This document shows, piece by piece, positions 8,901-17,546 of a stretch of 64,000 nt of DNA. The position numbers and the translations under genes are program-made. Source of the DNA: Acidobacteriota bacterium (lineage in GTDB: Bacteria > Acidobacteriota > Terriglobia > Acidiferrales > UBA7541). A model generated the notes under the pieces. That model was given only the letters and a program-made list of their open reading frames with translations, had not been told where the DNA came from and made no database searches. The DNA lies in assembly GCA_003223245.1 (NCBI GenBank), contig QHYI01000107.1, positions 1 through 64,000 on the forward strand. Reading direction: 5' to 3'. Positions within the stretch are counted from its first letter, which is position 1. Each line of letters begins with the position of its first letter.

Positions 8901-9600
8901 TGCGGGGGCTTTTGCGACGGGCGGATTCCCGGATGTGGCGATCACCAATGACGTGTCGGGGGCGGCGGGCGATGTCACTGTGGTTTTGAGTCCAGCCAGT
9001 CTTTTTTCCAATGGGGTAGCCCCGGGGGTCCTGCAACAGCCCTACCCCGCCTCGGAATACGTCGATCTCGGTTTGAAGATCAAAGCTACGCCGACACTTC
9101 ACCCCGACAGCGAAGTAACCTTGCAGTTGGAATTTGAAATCCGCGCTCTTTCCGGTAGCAGTGTAAACGGCATCCCCATCCTTTCGAATCGCACGTTATC
9201 GCAAACTGTGCGTGTGAAGGAAAACGAACCGACGCTCATTAGCGGAATGACCGACCGGGAAGAAACTCGCTCTATCGTCGGCTTACCCGGATTCGCGGAA
9301 ATTCCCGGCGTAAGATATGCCTTCAGCTCAAAAAGCCAGTCGTTGCAAGACACGGACTTGCTCATCGTGGTTACCCCGCGCAGACTACGGCTGGCGGACC
9401 ACATTACACGTACGATCTACGCCGGGCGCGGTGAAATTCAAGGCGGCGCTGCTGGATTTCGTGGAGTTCCTGCACCGACACTGCCGCAACAACCGCGACA
9501 ACCGCAACCCGAACGACCGCTTGAGCAACCGCCGCTCCAGCAGCAGCCGCCTCAGCAACAGCCCCAGCCGCAGCCTCAACAGCAACCGGAGAAGCCCTAG
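5953..9600 (+). CDS. Secretin-like outer-membrane protein with inserted FG-GAP and Ig-like modules
   Basis: About 1215 residues from the ATG at 5953, which begins a signal peptide ending near SQASFAQA. Residues 33-140 are TPR-like helices; 155-310 are secretin N-type domains (LDLRGDTKTVYEQLAGIFGL; an RVTLD-like repeat). About 476-630 and 820-1020 carry FG-GAP/VCBS repeats (GDFNGDGHQDFAV, GDLNGDAKPDLAV). About 632-815 hold two putative Ig (He_PIG) domains with LPAGLALDPSTGAISGTP-type motifs. Residues 1026-1156 return to a secretin C-terminal signature (VPxLSNR-like VNGIPILSNRTLSQTV, LIVVTPR). A Pro/Gln-rich tail ends the protein. The ORF track's extra 67 residues upstream overlap the divergent promoter and are not coding. 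Likely an outer-membrane secretin whose barrel region is interrupted by surface-type modules. No pilus or secretion partner lies next to it. Confidence 0.85.
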   Translation: MGTFRQALSLTLSSLFLFSQASFAQAVPASLQAPTARVRPDLKRARKAAEQGEKAEASGHLEDALAAYEEAARYAPQDTQFAAHAEALRSKLVRSYAEAAERDAIAGRLDQATEDLAAALAVDATNTAVLERLREMKSMREQSPPKVAPEIPGLPKLKPQAGKHSLDLRGDTKTVYEQLAGIFGLRATFDPDLIARNARLNLKDVDFRDAITVLATETETFWRPVNATLFFVAQDTSEKRREYDLEAEQTFPLSSANTSEDATEVLRILRDITGSTRITLDANSHSLTMRDTPQRLALAGELIQQMERARGELLLEIELLEVDRNTATKLGIEPPTRQRLIAIPPNLISQLNQASNLSALQTLLAGIFGTAATGSTSISSLIPPLVAIGGGNSTFLLTLPAAAADFSDALSLVESGREVLLRAQDGKPATFFVGQRYPVTLSLLSGSLGTSSFTPSPGGVSNPFPSTSYPAGTGPAALVAADFMNNGLSDLAAVNEIDNSITVLLNQSSNQGTFAQATGSPISLGTSRAAAPATHPGIASATFTSSGCHDLIASDPLANLVNVLFSNCDGTFQKPVAIPVGFNPGALATGDFNGDGHQDFAVANEGDDTVSIFLGDGTGKFTPAKNSPFLFAPQLMIRTTSLPDGVLNAAYNATVQSTGGTGAVAWSLATGTLPAGLALDPSTGAISGTPTAAGTSPITVKVTDSATPPSSVTTRLSITVNTAAPTFAISTSSLPNGNLATPYDQVLTVTGGTSPFTWSISSGSLPAGLSLNAKTGEMTGASTAATVGASSTFVVAVTDSSAPPLTAQKQFTLTPFTAAERGPVAMVMNDFNADGNQDLAIVNQATDNVSILLGHGDGTFAEATGSPISSGIGKAPVAIAAGDLNGDAKPDLAVVNQTDNTVSVLLNNGDATFAPGPSPLLQTAASPTGVAIADFNQDGHADIAVTNGGANTFRVFVGLSGGLFSLAFEPPAGPPGSTPTAIVAGAFATGGFPDVAITNDVSGAAGDVTVVLSPASLFSNGVAPGVLQQPYPASEYVDLGLKIKATPTLHPDSEVTLQLEFEIRALSGSSVNGIPILSNRTLSQTVRVKENEPTLISGMTDREETRSIVGLPGFAEIPGVRYAFSSKSQSLQDTDLLIVVTPRRLRLADHITRTIYAGRGEIQGGAAGFRGVPAPTLPQQPRQPQPERPLEQPPLQQQPPQQQPQPQPQQQPEKP

Positions 9601-9720
9601 CTTTAGCTAATGGCACGGAGTTTGCGTAGCCAGGAAAATTGAACCTCAAATCCGAAATTGTAAGTGTGCTGAAGAGCTTTTCGCTTGCGCGAAAAAGTGC
9701 CTTATGCCCGAAAAAGTTTC

Positions 9721-10695
9721 TCATGGCAGCGGTTCGAACACCACGAGGGGCTGGTAGGTTCGCGGCACCACGGCTTCCGCAATGGCAATCAATTTGTCCT
9801 GCTGGTTGAAGACGCGCAGCCGTGGAGTTTTCGGCGGTCCGCCATCGAGTTCCGTCGTGGCGCCCGGAGGAGGCTCGACACGGCCAGCCTGGAGTTGGGA
9901 AAGCGAAATATTGAATTTCGAGCCGTGGCGCACACGCTTCTCTATTACCGGCAAGACATGGACGCGCGGAAAGTTGGGGAGCAGATTTTCAAGCTTGATC
10001 AGGCAGTTCGCGAAGCGGCCCGCCCGGCTGGCTTCCGCAAGTTCCTCGAGCGCGATGGCTTGCTCGAGAGAAAACTCACCTACGGCCGTGCGCGTAATTT
10101 CCGCCAGATGCGCGCCGCAACCCAGCTTCTGTCCCATTTCATGCGCGAGCGAACGAATATACGTGCCCGAGGAACACTCGATGACAAAATGCGCGACGCT
10201 TCCTTGAATCCCCGTCAACTGGTATTCGTAAATTTCTACCTGGACGGGTTTGAGCGCCACCTCGCGCTTTTTTCGTGCCCACTCGTAGGCAGGTCGGCCT
10301 CCGACTTTCTTCGCCGAAAAGGCCGGCGGCATCTGTTCGCATTGCCCAATGCGCTCTCCTGCAAGCTCTTGGAGCACGGCCGCATCGAGCGACGGCGCCG
10401 TATCCGGGCCTTGCGCTTCGCCGTCGGAATCGTAGGTATCCGTGGCGAACCCAAAACGGAAGCCCGCCGTGTAGCGCTTTCTCCTGCCTGCGTAGAACTG
10501 GACCAGCCGCGTCGCCCGGCCAAGCAGCAACACCAGAACCCCGGTTCCCAACGGGTCTAAAGTGCCCAAGTGCCCGATTTGCCGAAATCCCGCCAAGTGG
10601 CGCACGGCGTCCACAACGTCGTGCGATGTTTTTCCTTTGGGCTTGTTGATGACGAGCGCGCCGTCAAACGGCGCTGGTTGTGGCTGGCGTGGCAT
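9721..10695 (-). CDS. truB: tRNA pseudouridine(55) synthase TruB
   Basis: A 324-residue protein with the TruB hallmarks: an INKPKGKTSHDVV start and the catalytic GHLGTLDPLGTGVL loop, whose Asp attacks U55 in the T-loop of tRNAs. ARKKREV and SSGTYIRSLAHEMG follow in the usual order, with a PUA-like C-terminal part near 240-324. It is the last gene of the rimP-nusA-infB-DUF503-rbfA-truB group, a well-known bacterial order. A 162-base spacer with T/A-rich strings separates it from rbfA, so it might have an extra promoter. It is convergent with the secretin gene. Confidence 0.95.
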   Translation of the reverse strand: MPRQPQPAPFDGALVINKPKGKTSHDVVDAVRHLAGFRQIGHLGTLDPLGTGVLVLLLGRATRLVQFYAGRRKRYTAGFRFGFATDTYDSDGEAQGPDTAPSLDAAVLQELAGERIGQCEQMPPAFSAKKVGGRPAYEWARKKREVALKPVQVEIYEYQLTGIQGSVAHFVIECSSGTYIRSLAHEMGQKLGCGAHLAEITRTAVGEFSLEQAIALEELAEASRAGRFANCLIKLENLLPNFPRVHVLPVIEKRVRHGSKFNISLSQLQAGRVEPPPGATTELDGGPPKTPRLRVFNQQDKLIAIAEAVVPRTYQPLVVFEPLP

Positions 10696-10857
10696 GAAAA
10701 TGAGTTTTTAGTCTTAAGTTCTAAGCTGTTAGTCAAAAAAACGAAACAAAAAAACGACGAGAGCGTGCCTGCGAAAAAGAGCAATCCCACTTCTTGTTTT
10801 CTTTCACTTGGTACTTATGACTTAAGGCTTAACTGAAATCTGACGATGGAATCCCGA

Positions 10858-11232
10858 TTACTTCCTCTTCGGGGACGGCTTATCTTTTTTAACTTCCCTC
10901 AGCAGCTGCTCGATGCGTTCCACGCGCTCTTCGGAAAGATCCAATGCAAAGTGCAATTCGGGCAGGCGGCGAAGCTGCAAACGCTCCATCAGTTCGTGCC
11001 GGATAAAACCAGCCGCATGTTCCAGCGCTTTAATCGCGTCGTTTTGCTCCTCGCTGGTCCCTTTTACGCTGATGAACACGCGCGCGTGCTTCATGTCTGG
11101 CTGCACACGCACTTCGCTCGCGATGACGCTGCCTTCCAGCCGCGGATCCTTCAGTTCTCCCGCGAGCATCGCGTTGATTTCATGGGCGATTTCCTCGCCC
11201 ACGCGTTCATGTCGATGGTTGGTGGAACTCAT
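10858..11232 (-). CDS. rbfA: 30S ribosome-binding factor RbfA
   Basis: About 124 residues, the normal RbfA length, with a KH-like fold: an RVGEEIAHEINAML start, DPRLEGSVIASEVRVQPDMKHARVFIS core and LRRLPELHFALD. It assists late 16S rRNA 5'-end processing and cold adaptation of the 30S subunit. The ORF track's 177-residue version includes a 53-residue shadow of the upstream gene; the ATG at 11232 starts the conserved region and lies 20 bases after the DUF503 stop. A Lys/Pro-rich tail closes the protein. Confidence 0.94.
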   Translation of the reverse strand: MSSTNHRHERVGEEIAHEINAMLAGELKDPRLEGSVIASEVRVQPDMKHARVFISVKGTSEEQNDAIKALEHAAGFIRHELMERLQLRRLPELHFALDLSEERVERIEQLLREVKKDKPSPKRK

Positions 11233-11252
11233 CTGGATTTCCTGCCGCGCTG

Positions 11253-11534
11253 CTAGATAATCTCTACCCCCTGGTGGATCAAAATCGAACCGAGAATGCT
11301 GTCCGCCTCTTCCAAAACCTTCTGAAGCACTTCGTTGACGTGCTTTTCTTCGTTCGCAATCGTCACTACACCCACTACCGACCTTTGCCACGTGTCGTGA
11401 TGGCCCAACTCCGCCACCGCCACGTTGAAATCCCGCCTCAACCGGTCTTTCAGGCTGCGCAACACCTGGCGCTTGTCCTTCAGCGATTGCGCGTCGGGAA
11501 TATGGAGCTCGAGGGTGAGTAAGCCGACTGGCAT
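11253..11534 (-). CDS. DUF503 (YlxP-like) protein
   Basis: A 93-residue protein beginning MPVGLLTLELHIPDAQSLKDKR, the diagnostic start of the DUF503/YlxP family, with a ferredoxin-like fold expected. Family members lie between infB and rbfA in many phyla, as here, and Bacillus YlxP has been linked to ribosome work; the exact role is uncertain. The start at 11534 is chosen over the tracked 11690 because the extra residues overlap infB in another frame. Confidence 0.88.
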   Translation of the reverse strand: MPVGLLTLELHIPDAQSLKDKRQVLRSLKDRLRRDFNVAVAELGHHDTWQRSVVGVVTIANEEKHVNEVLQKVLEEADSILGSILIHQGVEII

Positions 11535-11563
11535 CTGCGGCTCCGGGGAAAAGCTCGGCGGTT

Positions 11564-14449
11564 TTATTTCTTGCCGGAAGGCGCGCCGGCCTGCCCGGCC
11601 GCTTCCGCGGCGCTCATTTTGGTGACGCTGAAGCATTCCAGAACGTCGCCGACCTTGACGTCGTTGAAGTTGGCAACGCCCGCGCCGCATTCAAATCCCG
11701 TGCGCACTTCGTTGACATCATCCTTGAAGCGCTTCAGCGAGCTCAACTTCGACGTATAGACCACCGCGCCGTCGCGAAGCACGCGCACTTGCGCATCGCG
11801 CTTTAGAATACCGTCGATCACATGACAGCCTGCCACCGTGCCCGCACCCTTTACGCGGAAGGTGTTGCGCACTTCCGCCCGGCCAAGGTAAGTCTCCGTA
11901 ATGACCGGCTCGAGCAGGCCCTCCATGGCCTTCTTAATTTCATCAGAAACCTCATAAATGATGTTGTGCGTGCGGATGTCAACATGTTCCTGCTGCGCCA
12001 GGTCCGCTGCTTTGCGGTCCGGGCGAACGCCAAAGGCGATGATAATCGCGCCCGAGGCCGAAGCCAGCAGCACGTCGTTTTCCGTTACCGCGCCCACGCC
12101 CGACCCGATAATCTTCAGCTTCACCTGCTCGGTCGAAAGCTTTGGCAGCATTTCGCTGAGCACTTCCACGGAACCTTGCACGTCCGCCTTGATGACAATC
12201 GGCAGCTCTTTGACTTCGCCAGCTTTTAGCTGTTCGTGCAATTGGTCCAGCGTAATGCGCCCGCCGACGCTCGCGCGCATGGCCGCGTCGCGTTGCTTGC
12301 TTTGGCGGTATTCGACGATGTGGCGCGCCTTGGCTTCGTCGGCTACCTGAAAATGGTCGCCCGCTTCCGGGACTCCTTGCAACCCCAGCACTTCGACGGG
12401 CGTGGAAGGCGGAGCGTTCTTTGCCGTGCGGCCGCGATCGTCAAACATGGCGCGCACTTTACCGAACACCGAGCCGCAGATGAAGAAGTCACCCGGGTTA
12501 AGCGTGCCGTTTTGCACCAGCACCGTAGCCACCGGCCCTCGTCCTTTGTCCACGCGCGATTCCAGCACCGTGCCGCTTGCGGGCGCGTCCGGATTCGCCT
12601 TGAGGTTACGAAGCTCCGCTATGACCAGAATCGTCTCCAACAGCTTGTCGATTCCCGTCTTCTTCTTGGCGGACACTTCGACAAATTCCGTGTCCCCGCC
12701 CCACTCCGCGGGCATCAAACCCAGGTCGCTCAATTGACGCTTCACGCGCTCCGGCTGCGCTTCCGGCTTGTCAATCTTGTTGATGGCCACGACGATGGGC
12801 ACATTCGCGGCCCTGGCGTGGTCGATCGCTTCTTTGGTCTGTGGCATCACGCCGTCATCGGCGGCCACCACCAACACCACGATGTCAGTGACTTTCGCGC
12901 CGCGCGAACGCATGCGCGTGAACGCTTCGTGGCCCGGCGTGTCCACAAAAACCACGCTGCGATCGTTCACCAAGACTTTGTATGCGCCAATGTGCTGCGT
13001 GATTCCGCCGGCTTCGCCCGCGGCTACCTCCGCTTCGCGAATCGCGTCCAGCAGGCTCGTTTTCCCGTGATCGACGTGCCCCATCACCGTTACTACCGGT
13101 GGGCGCGGCTTCAAGCTTTCCCTGGTTTCTTCCTTCGCAACCTCCAGCACCATTTCTTCTTCGAGCGACACCACGCTTACGACGCCGTTGAAGGATTCCG
13201 CCAATGTCGTGGCCGTCGGAACATCCAGCGCCTGGTTGATGCTGGCAAAAACGCCGCGGTCGAGCAGGGTCTTCAGCAAGTCCTTTGCGCGGACGTCGAG
13301 CTTTTCCGCGAGTTCGCGAATGGTGATGCCCTCGGTAATGGTCACTTCGCGCGGCGGGCGCGGTTCGGGCGGGGCAATGACGGCGGCGGCAGCAACGCCT
13401 CGACCCGCTCCTTGACGCAAGCGCGTCGGATGCAGCTTGCGCTCACCCTCGATTTCCCGCTTGTCAATCACCGGCCGCTGGCGCGGTGGAGTTTTCCGCG
13501 CATAAAGCGGTTTTCCTGGCTCCGCCTTCGGCGGCATTTTCTCCGGAAGCGGCGGCAACATTCCTGGCCGTCCGGGCGTGCGCGGTCCAGGGCGTGTCCC
13601 ACTCGGAAGAGGTCCTCGCCGGTGCTCGAAGGGACGTGCGGGCTCCGCACCCCCAGCAGACCGCATCGGTCTACCCTGACCTGGCTGTTGGGGGCGGATC
13701 GGCTGTCCGGGCCGCGGACCGCCTGGACGCTCGCGCGAGATATCGGGTAACGGCCCGCGATTTCCCGTAGGAAGCGGGCCGCGATTTCCCGTAGGCCGTA
13801 ACGGTGCCGCAGGTCGGGCAGCGGCTCCAGAACGAGCTGCCGAAGCGCCCGGCGCAGCGGCTGCTGGCCGCGCCGCAGATGGTTGTTTTGCCGCCAGTGC
13901 GGCAGCGGCTGGCCGAAGCGGCACAGCTCCGGGCGGTGCGGGGGGAGCCCCGGGACGAGTTGATGCCGGTGCACCTGCAGGTGCCGCAGGCTTCGCAGCT
14001 GCTGGCGTGCCTGCTGGCGCTGGAGCCGGTGCCTTCGGAACCACCTTGGGAGCCACGGGCGCGGCGGTCGGAGCGGGTGTCGCGTGCGTTGCTGCCGGAG
14101 CTGCAGGCTTCGCTGCTGGCACGCCAGGAGCGGCGGGCTTGGCGGCGGCAGGAGTTCCCGGTTGAGCCTGCGGGGGAGCCGCCGGGACGGCCGGCCTCAT
14201 TCGCGCAGCCTTCGCTGCGGATTCTTTCGCTTCCTTCTCCGCTTTGGCGGCCGCTTCGGCTTGCGCTTCGGCTTCGGCAACTCCCCGAATTTTCTTTCGC
14301 ACCTTGTCCGCGACGTCCTCGGGAATGGAGCTCGAGTGCGTCTTTTTCTCGGTGACGCCAAAGCCGGACAGAAGGTCAATGATGGCTTTGGCCTTGACCT
14401 CCAGTTCACGGGCCAGTTCATTGATTCGGACTTGATTCGTCTCGCTCAT
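11564..14449 (-). CDS. infB: Translation initiation factor IF-2
   Basis: 961 residues. The N-terminus carries an IF2_N helix pair ([21 protein letters not shown]), then a roughly 250-residue Ala/Pro-rich linker, a second IF2_N element ([17 protein letters not shown]), and the GTPase domain with G1 [13 protein letters not shown]3 DTPGHEAF and G4 NKIDKPEA. Domains II and III and the fMet-tRNA-binding C-terminal domain ([20 protein letters not shown]) follow. It delivers initiator tRNA to the 30S P site and promotes subunit joining. It is 34 bases after nusA. The linker repeats ([14 protein letters not shown] twice) explain the many shadow ORFs on the plus strand. Confidence 0.97.
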   Translation of the reverse strand: MSETNQVRINELARELEVKAKAIIDLLSGFGVTEKKTHSSSIPEDVADKVRKKIRGVAEAEAQAEAAAKAEKEAKESAAKAARMRPAVPAAPPQAQPGTPAAAKPAAPGVPAAKPAAPAATHATPAPTAAPVAPKVVPKAPAPAPAGTPAAAKPAAPAGAPASTRPGAPPAPPGAVPLRPAAAALAAKQPSAARPAAAAPGASAARSGAAARPAAPLRPTGNRGPLPTGNRGPLPDISRERPGGPRPGQPIRPQQPGQGRPMRSAGGAEPARPFEHRRGPLPSGTRPGPRTPGRPGMLPPLPEKMPPKAEPGKPLYARKTPPRQRPVIDKREIEGERKLHPTRLRQGAGRGVAAAAVIAPPEPRPPREVTITEGITIRELAEKLDVRAKDLLKTLLDRGVFASINQALDVPTATTLAESFNGVVSVVSLEEEMVLEVAKEETRESLKPRPPVVTVMGHVDHGKTSLLDAIREAEVAAGEAGGITQHIGAYKVLVNDRSVVFVDTPGHEAFTRMRSRGAKVTDIVVLVVAADDGVMPQTKEAIDHARAANVPIVVAINKIDKPEAQPERVKRQLSDLGLMPAEWGGDTEFVEVSAKKKTGIDKLLETILVIAELRNLKANPDAPASGTVLESRVDKGRGPVATVLVQNGTLNPGDFFICGSVFGKVRAMFDDRGRTAKNAPPSTPVEVLGLQGVPEAGDHFQVADEAKARHIVEYRQSKQRDAAMRASVGGRITLDQLHEQLKAGEVKELPIVIKADVQGSVEVLSEMLPKLSTEQVKLKIIGSGVGAVTENDVLLASASGAIIIAFGVRPDRKAADLAQQEHVDIRTHNIIYEVSDEIKKAMEGLLEPVITETYLGRAEVRNTFRVKGAGTVAGCHVIDGILKRDAQVRVLRDGAVVYTSKLSSLKRFKDDVNEVRTGFECGAGVANFNDVKVGDVLECFSVTKMSAAEAAGQAGAPSGKK

Positions 14450-14483
14450 GCGCTCGGTTTGCTATTCGCACCCTGGTTCTCGG

Positions 14484-16019
14484 TTACTCCGACTTTGCCT
14501 CTTCGCTCTTCCCTGCGTTGCCATCGTTCTCGACGGGGGTGGCTTCTCGTTCGGCTTCATAAGCAGCGTTCGCCGTTTCTTCTCCGGCCGCCGCTTCAGG
14601 CTCCGTTGAACTTTCTGCGGGGTTCTCTGTTGCCTCAGCCGTCTCGGCCGGGCCTTCTTCTCCTGCGCTGACCGACGACGCGGTTTCTTCCCCGCCTTCA
14701 GCTGCTCCTTCCGCAGTTTCTGCCGTTGTCGCGCCTTCGCCCGTGGCCACGGCCTCGGTGCCGCTTTCATAGAAGCGGTTCACCGCCTGATAGATTTTGT
14801 CCACCATCTTTTCGCCGATTCCCGGAATCTCCATCAATTGCTCCGGAGTCATCGAAGCGAGTTTCTCCACGGAATTCACTCCCGCGGCCTCCATCTTCTC
14901 GATGGTCTTCGCGCCAACACCCGCCAGCGAGGTCAGCGGAGTGGCCGGAGCCGTGAGCGCAGTCATCTCCGCTTCAATTTCCTGGCGCTTTTCTTCTTCA
15001 CTCTTGATGTCGATGTCCCAGCCGATCAGCTTGCTCGCCAGGCGGACGTTTTGCCCCTTCTTGCCGATGGCCAGCGAAAGCTGCGAATCTTCGACGATCA
15101 CTTCCAATTTCTTGGCTTCGGGATCGACGATTTGCACGCGAGTCACTTTCGCCGGGCTCAACGCCTTTTGCGCAAACGCTACGGTCTCTTCGCTATACGG
15201 AATGATGTCAATTTTCTCGCCGCGCAATTCGCGGATAATCGACTGCACGCGCATGCCCTTCATGCCCACGCACGCGCCCACCGGGTCCACATCCTTATCG
15301 CGGCTCATCACCGCCACTTTGGTGCGCTCGCCGGCTTCGCGCGCGGCATGCCGAATTTGCACCGTGCCGTCATAAATTTCCGGGACTTCCATTTCGAACA
15401 AACGCTGCACCAAGCTCGCGTCGGCGCGGGACACGATCACTTGCGGCCCTTTCGCCGCGCGATCCACGGCTTTAATCACCACCCGCAGCCGTTCTCCAAT
15501 GTTGTACGTCTCGAGCTTGGATTGCTCGCGTTTCGGTAGCCGCGCTTCCGTCCGCCCCATGTCGACAATCAAGTCCGGGCCTTCGGCGCGCTTTACAATC
15601 ACGGTCACTAACTCGCCCACTCGTCCGTTGTACTCGTTGAAAATCGTGTCGCGCTCAGCTTCACGCACTTTCTGCAGGATTACTTGCTTCGCGGTTTGCG
15701 CTGCGATGCGCCCTAGCACGTCGGTTGGCTTCGGGGTCAGAATCTCCGTGCCAACCTCCGCGGAAGGATCCTTCTTCTTCGCGTCCGCCAGCGTGATCTC
15801 TTTCTTCGGGTCGGTCACTTCCTCAACGACCGTCTGCACCGAGTACACGTCCACTTGCCCTGTTTCCGGGTTGAACTTGCCGCGCAGATCTTCTTCCGTT
15901 TTATAAAATTTCCGAGCCGCCACCACCATCGCGTCTTCGATCGCCGACACGACCACTTCCGGCTCGATATGCTTTTCGCGGCTCAACATCTCGATTTGTT
16001 GGTAAAGCAGATTCGCCAT
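14484..16019 (-). CDS. nusA: Transcription termination/antitermination protein NusA
   Basis: 511 residues in the usual order: N-terminal RNA-polymerase-binding domain (1-130), S1 domain (about 140-205, GELVTVIVKRAEGPDLIVDMGRTEA), and KH1/KH2 (about 210-350, VGACVGMKGMRVQ and LAIGKKGQNVRLA). One helix-hairpin-helix module follows (SLAGVGAKTIEKMEAAGV... MEIPGIGEKMV), then an unusually long acidic Glu/Ala-rich tail of about 95 residues. It binds RNA polymerase and modulates pausing, termination and antitermination. Its place between rimP and infB is standard. The leader of this operon carries a terminator-like hairpin that NusA could act on, as it autoregulates its operon in E. coli. Confidence 0.96.
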   Translation of the reverse strand: MANLLYQQIEMLSREKHIEPEVVVSAIEDAMVVAARKFYKTEEDLRGKFNPETGQVDVYSVQTVVEEVTDPKKEITLADAKKKDPSAEVGTEILTPKPTDVLGRIAAQTAKQVILQKVREAERDTIFNEYNGRVGELVTVIVKRAEGPDLIVDMGRTEARLPKREQSKLETYNIGERLRVVIKAVDRAAKGPQVIVSRADASLVQRLFEMEVPEIYDGTVQIRHAAREAGERTKVAVMSRDKDVDPVGACVGMKGMRVQSIIRELRGEKIDIIPYSEETVAFAQKALSPAKVTRVQIVDPEAKKLEVIVEDSQLSLAIGKKGQNVRLASKLIGWDIDIKSEEEKRQEIEAEMTALTAPATPLTSLAGVGAKTIEKMEAAGVNSVEKLASMTPEQLMEIPGIGEKMVDKIYQAVNRFYESGTEAVATGEGATTAETAEGAAEGGEETASSVSAGEEGPAETAEATENPAESSTEPEAAAGEETANAAYEAEREATPVENDGNAGKSEEAKSE

Positions 16020-16055
16020 ATCGCGTCCCTAAATCCCCAGAATCTCTGGCCAGCT

Positions 16056-16586
16056 TTAGAACTCGACTACCAGATTCGCCTTTCGAATCGCCTCCAGCGG
16101 AAGCTCCACCGTCCGCGCTTCTTTCCCTTTCAGCTCCATTCGCACTTTCCCGTTGGCAAATCCCGCCAGCCGCCCTTCAAAAAACTTGGCATCCCCCACA
16201 GGCTCCGTGGTCGTAATCTTCGCCAGCCGGCCCCGGAAGCGCTCAAAATCTGTTGCCTTCTTGAGCGCCCGGTCCATACCAGGCGAACTGACCTCCAAAA
16301 TGTATGCAGGTCCGGGCACCAGCTCTTCCACGTCCAAAATCACGCTGAGCTGTTGGCTCACACGTTCGCAATCCACGTGACTGATCTTGGGAAAAGGATC
16401 GTTTACGATCTCACCTGCTCCCAGGGGTCCGGCGGCATCGCTAATCACCGCCGTCGGCTTCGCCACGCGGTCGATATACACGCGCAGGAATCGTTGCTTG
16501 CCGATTTTCCATTCGACATCAACGACTTCCAAACCTTCCGAACGCGCCACTCGCTCGGCAACCGCCCGGATTCTCTCCAAATCCAC
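16056..16586 (-). CDS. rimP: Ribosome maturation factor RimP
   Basis: 176 residues with the RimP two-domain pattern: an alpha/beta N-domain (GLEVVDVEWKIGKQRFLRVYID, C..VSQQLSVILDVEELVPGPAYILEVSSPGMDR) and an Sm-like C-domain (FEGRLAGFANGKVRMEL). It is needed for 30S maturation. The start is a GTG at 16586 with GAGGAG eight bases upstream. It is the first gene of the translation operon, and its stop is about 36 bases before nusA. Confidence 0.93.
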   Translation of the reverse strand: MDLERIRAVAERVARSEGLEVVDVEWKIGKQRFLRVYIDRVAKPTAVISDAAGPLGAGEIVNDPFPKISHVDCERVSQQLSVILDVEELVPGPAYILEVSSPGMDRALKKATDFERFRGRLAKITTTEPVGDAKFFEGRLAGFANGKVRMELKGKEARTVELPLEAIRKANLVVEF

Positions 16587-16639
16587 TACAGAGACTCCTC
16601 GACCCTAGCCGGCCTGCAGTGCACTCCGCCCGGCCCCAA

Positions 16640-16664
16640 CAAAAAAGTGGGCTCGCGCCCACTT
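16640..16664 (-). terminator. Terminator-like hairpin in the rimP leader (candidate attenuator)
   Basis: Read on the minus strand, AAGTGGGC and GCCCACTT form a perfect 8-bp stem around a GCGA (GNRA-type) tetraloop, followed by a U-run. It lies 54 bases before the rimP GTG and downstream of the probable rimP promoter. It can either end the upstream sigma-factor transcript or attenuate the rimP-nusA-infB operon; no promoter is visible between hairpin and rimP. Confidence 0.75.
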
Positions 16665-16695
16665 AACCGTTCGACCCGTTTCAGAGCGAAACTAA

Positions 16696-16724
16696 AGTAT
16701 ATTCCCCTCACACGGCAAATGCAA
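16696..16724 (-). promoter_or_regulatory. Sigma70-like promoter for the rimP-nusA-infB operon
   Basis: On the minus strand TTGCAT (16724-16719) and TATACT (16701-16696) are separated by exactly 17 bases, in an AT-richer stretch than its surroundings. Transcription would begin near 16689, giving a leader of about 100 bases that contains the terminator-like hairpin. Confidence 0.6.
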
Positions 16725-16853
16725 GGTACCGCCCCCTTCAATCCGATATCAAGAAAACCCCTAACTCTTCATGTAATCTGGTGCTTAGGCTGTGGCAGAG
16801 CGAATTCGTTGGCTGGCTCTCCAGGGAGGGAGAACTGTATCAAGAGAAAGGAG

Positions 16854-17546
16854 TTAGACCGACTGACAAAGCTCGTTGCTGTGCAGAAGAGGCCCGCCGC
16901 CCAGTGCGCCCGCATCGTCTCCGGAAAATCCCGACGCGCCCGTTCCGGGTTGGTTATCGTTCATATCGGGCCGCAAAAGTTTCCGCAGCCGTACGCGCGC
17001 TTTGTGCAATTGCGATTTCGCATTCCCGACGGAACATCCCAGCAGTTTGGCGATTTCACTATGTGCGTAGCCCTGGATGTCGTACAGCACGAACATCAGT
17101 TTGCATCGCGGCGGAAGTTGCTTAATAGCGTTCTCAATGGCCACGCGGTCGACGTATCCCTCCAAACGTGAATCGGGTGCGCCCAGTTCGCGCCGCGGCA
17201 TCCCGGTTTCCTCGTTCCCTTCCGTATTCTCGACCAGCGCCGCTTTCGCAAGTTTGGATCCCCGAATTCGCATCAGCACGGTGTTCACCGCCACCCGATG
17301 CAGCCAGGTGGAAAAAGCCGAAGCGCCGCGAAATCCCTGAATTTTGCGGAATACGTGCAGAAAGACTTCTTGAGTGGAATCCTCGGCTTCGTCGGGATTC
17401 CTCAGCATGCGCATGCACAAGGCATAGACACGCGCGCTATGCAGGCGGTAAAGGCGTTCGAACGCCCCTTCGTCTCCCCCTTGCGCCATCCGTATGACCT
17501 TGGCTTCGGGCAACTCACAAAGTTCGGTCGTTCTCTGACGATGCAC
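16854..17546 (-). CDS. ECF-type RNA polymerase sigma factor
   Basis: About 230 residues. Region 2 is clear (GAFERLYRLHSARVYALCMRML, DSTQEVFLHVFRKI), then a linker of about 45 residues and region 4 (LPPRCKLMFVLYDIQGYAHSEIAKLLGCSVGNAKSQLHKARVRLRKLL). It should direct RNA polymerase to a specific promoter set in response to a signal. The tracked start (17585) is a GTG; the GTG pair at 17549/17546 is preceded by AGGAGG at good spacing, so 17546 is preferred. The C-terminal 35 residues (PGTGASGFSGDDAGALGG...) are Gly/Ser-rich and unlike region 4. No anti-sigma gene follows, so control must come from elsewhere. Confidence 0.9.
   Translation of the reverse strand: MHRQRTTELCELPEAKVIRMAQGGDEGAFERLYRLHSARVYALCMRMLRNPDEAEDSTQEVFLHVFRKIQGFRGASAFSTWLHRVAVNTVLMRIRGSKLAKAALVENTEGNEETGMPRRELGAPDSRLEGYVDRVAIENAIKQLPPRCKLMFVLYDIQGYAHSEIAKLLGCSVGNAKSQLHKARVRLRKLLRPDMNDNQPGTGASGFSGDDAGALGGGPLLHSNELCQSV

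Noticed and set aside
9677-9697. Hairpin CTTTTCGC/GCGAAAAAG between the secretin and truB genes, possible bidirectional terminator
   Set aside because: Only seven pairs with a bulge and no T-run outside the stem; not listed as a feature.
12236-13750. 504-residue plus-strand ORF opposite infB
   Set aside because: Shadow of infB caused by high GC and few stops; residue composition is Arg/Ala/His-rich and unlike a real protein.
15855-17171. 438-residue plus-strand ORF opposite nusA and rimP
   Set aside because: Antisense shadow; the minus-strand genes have unmistakable conserved domains.
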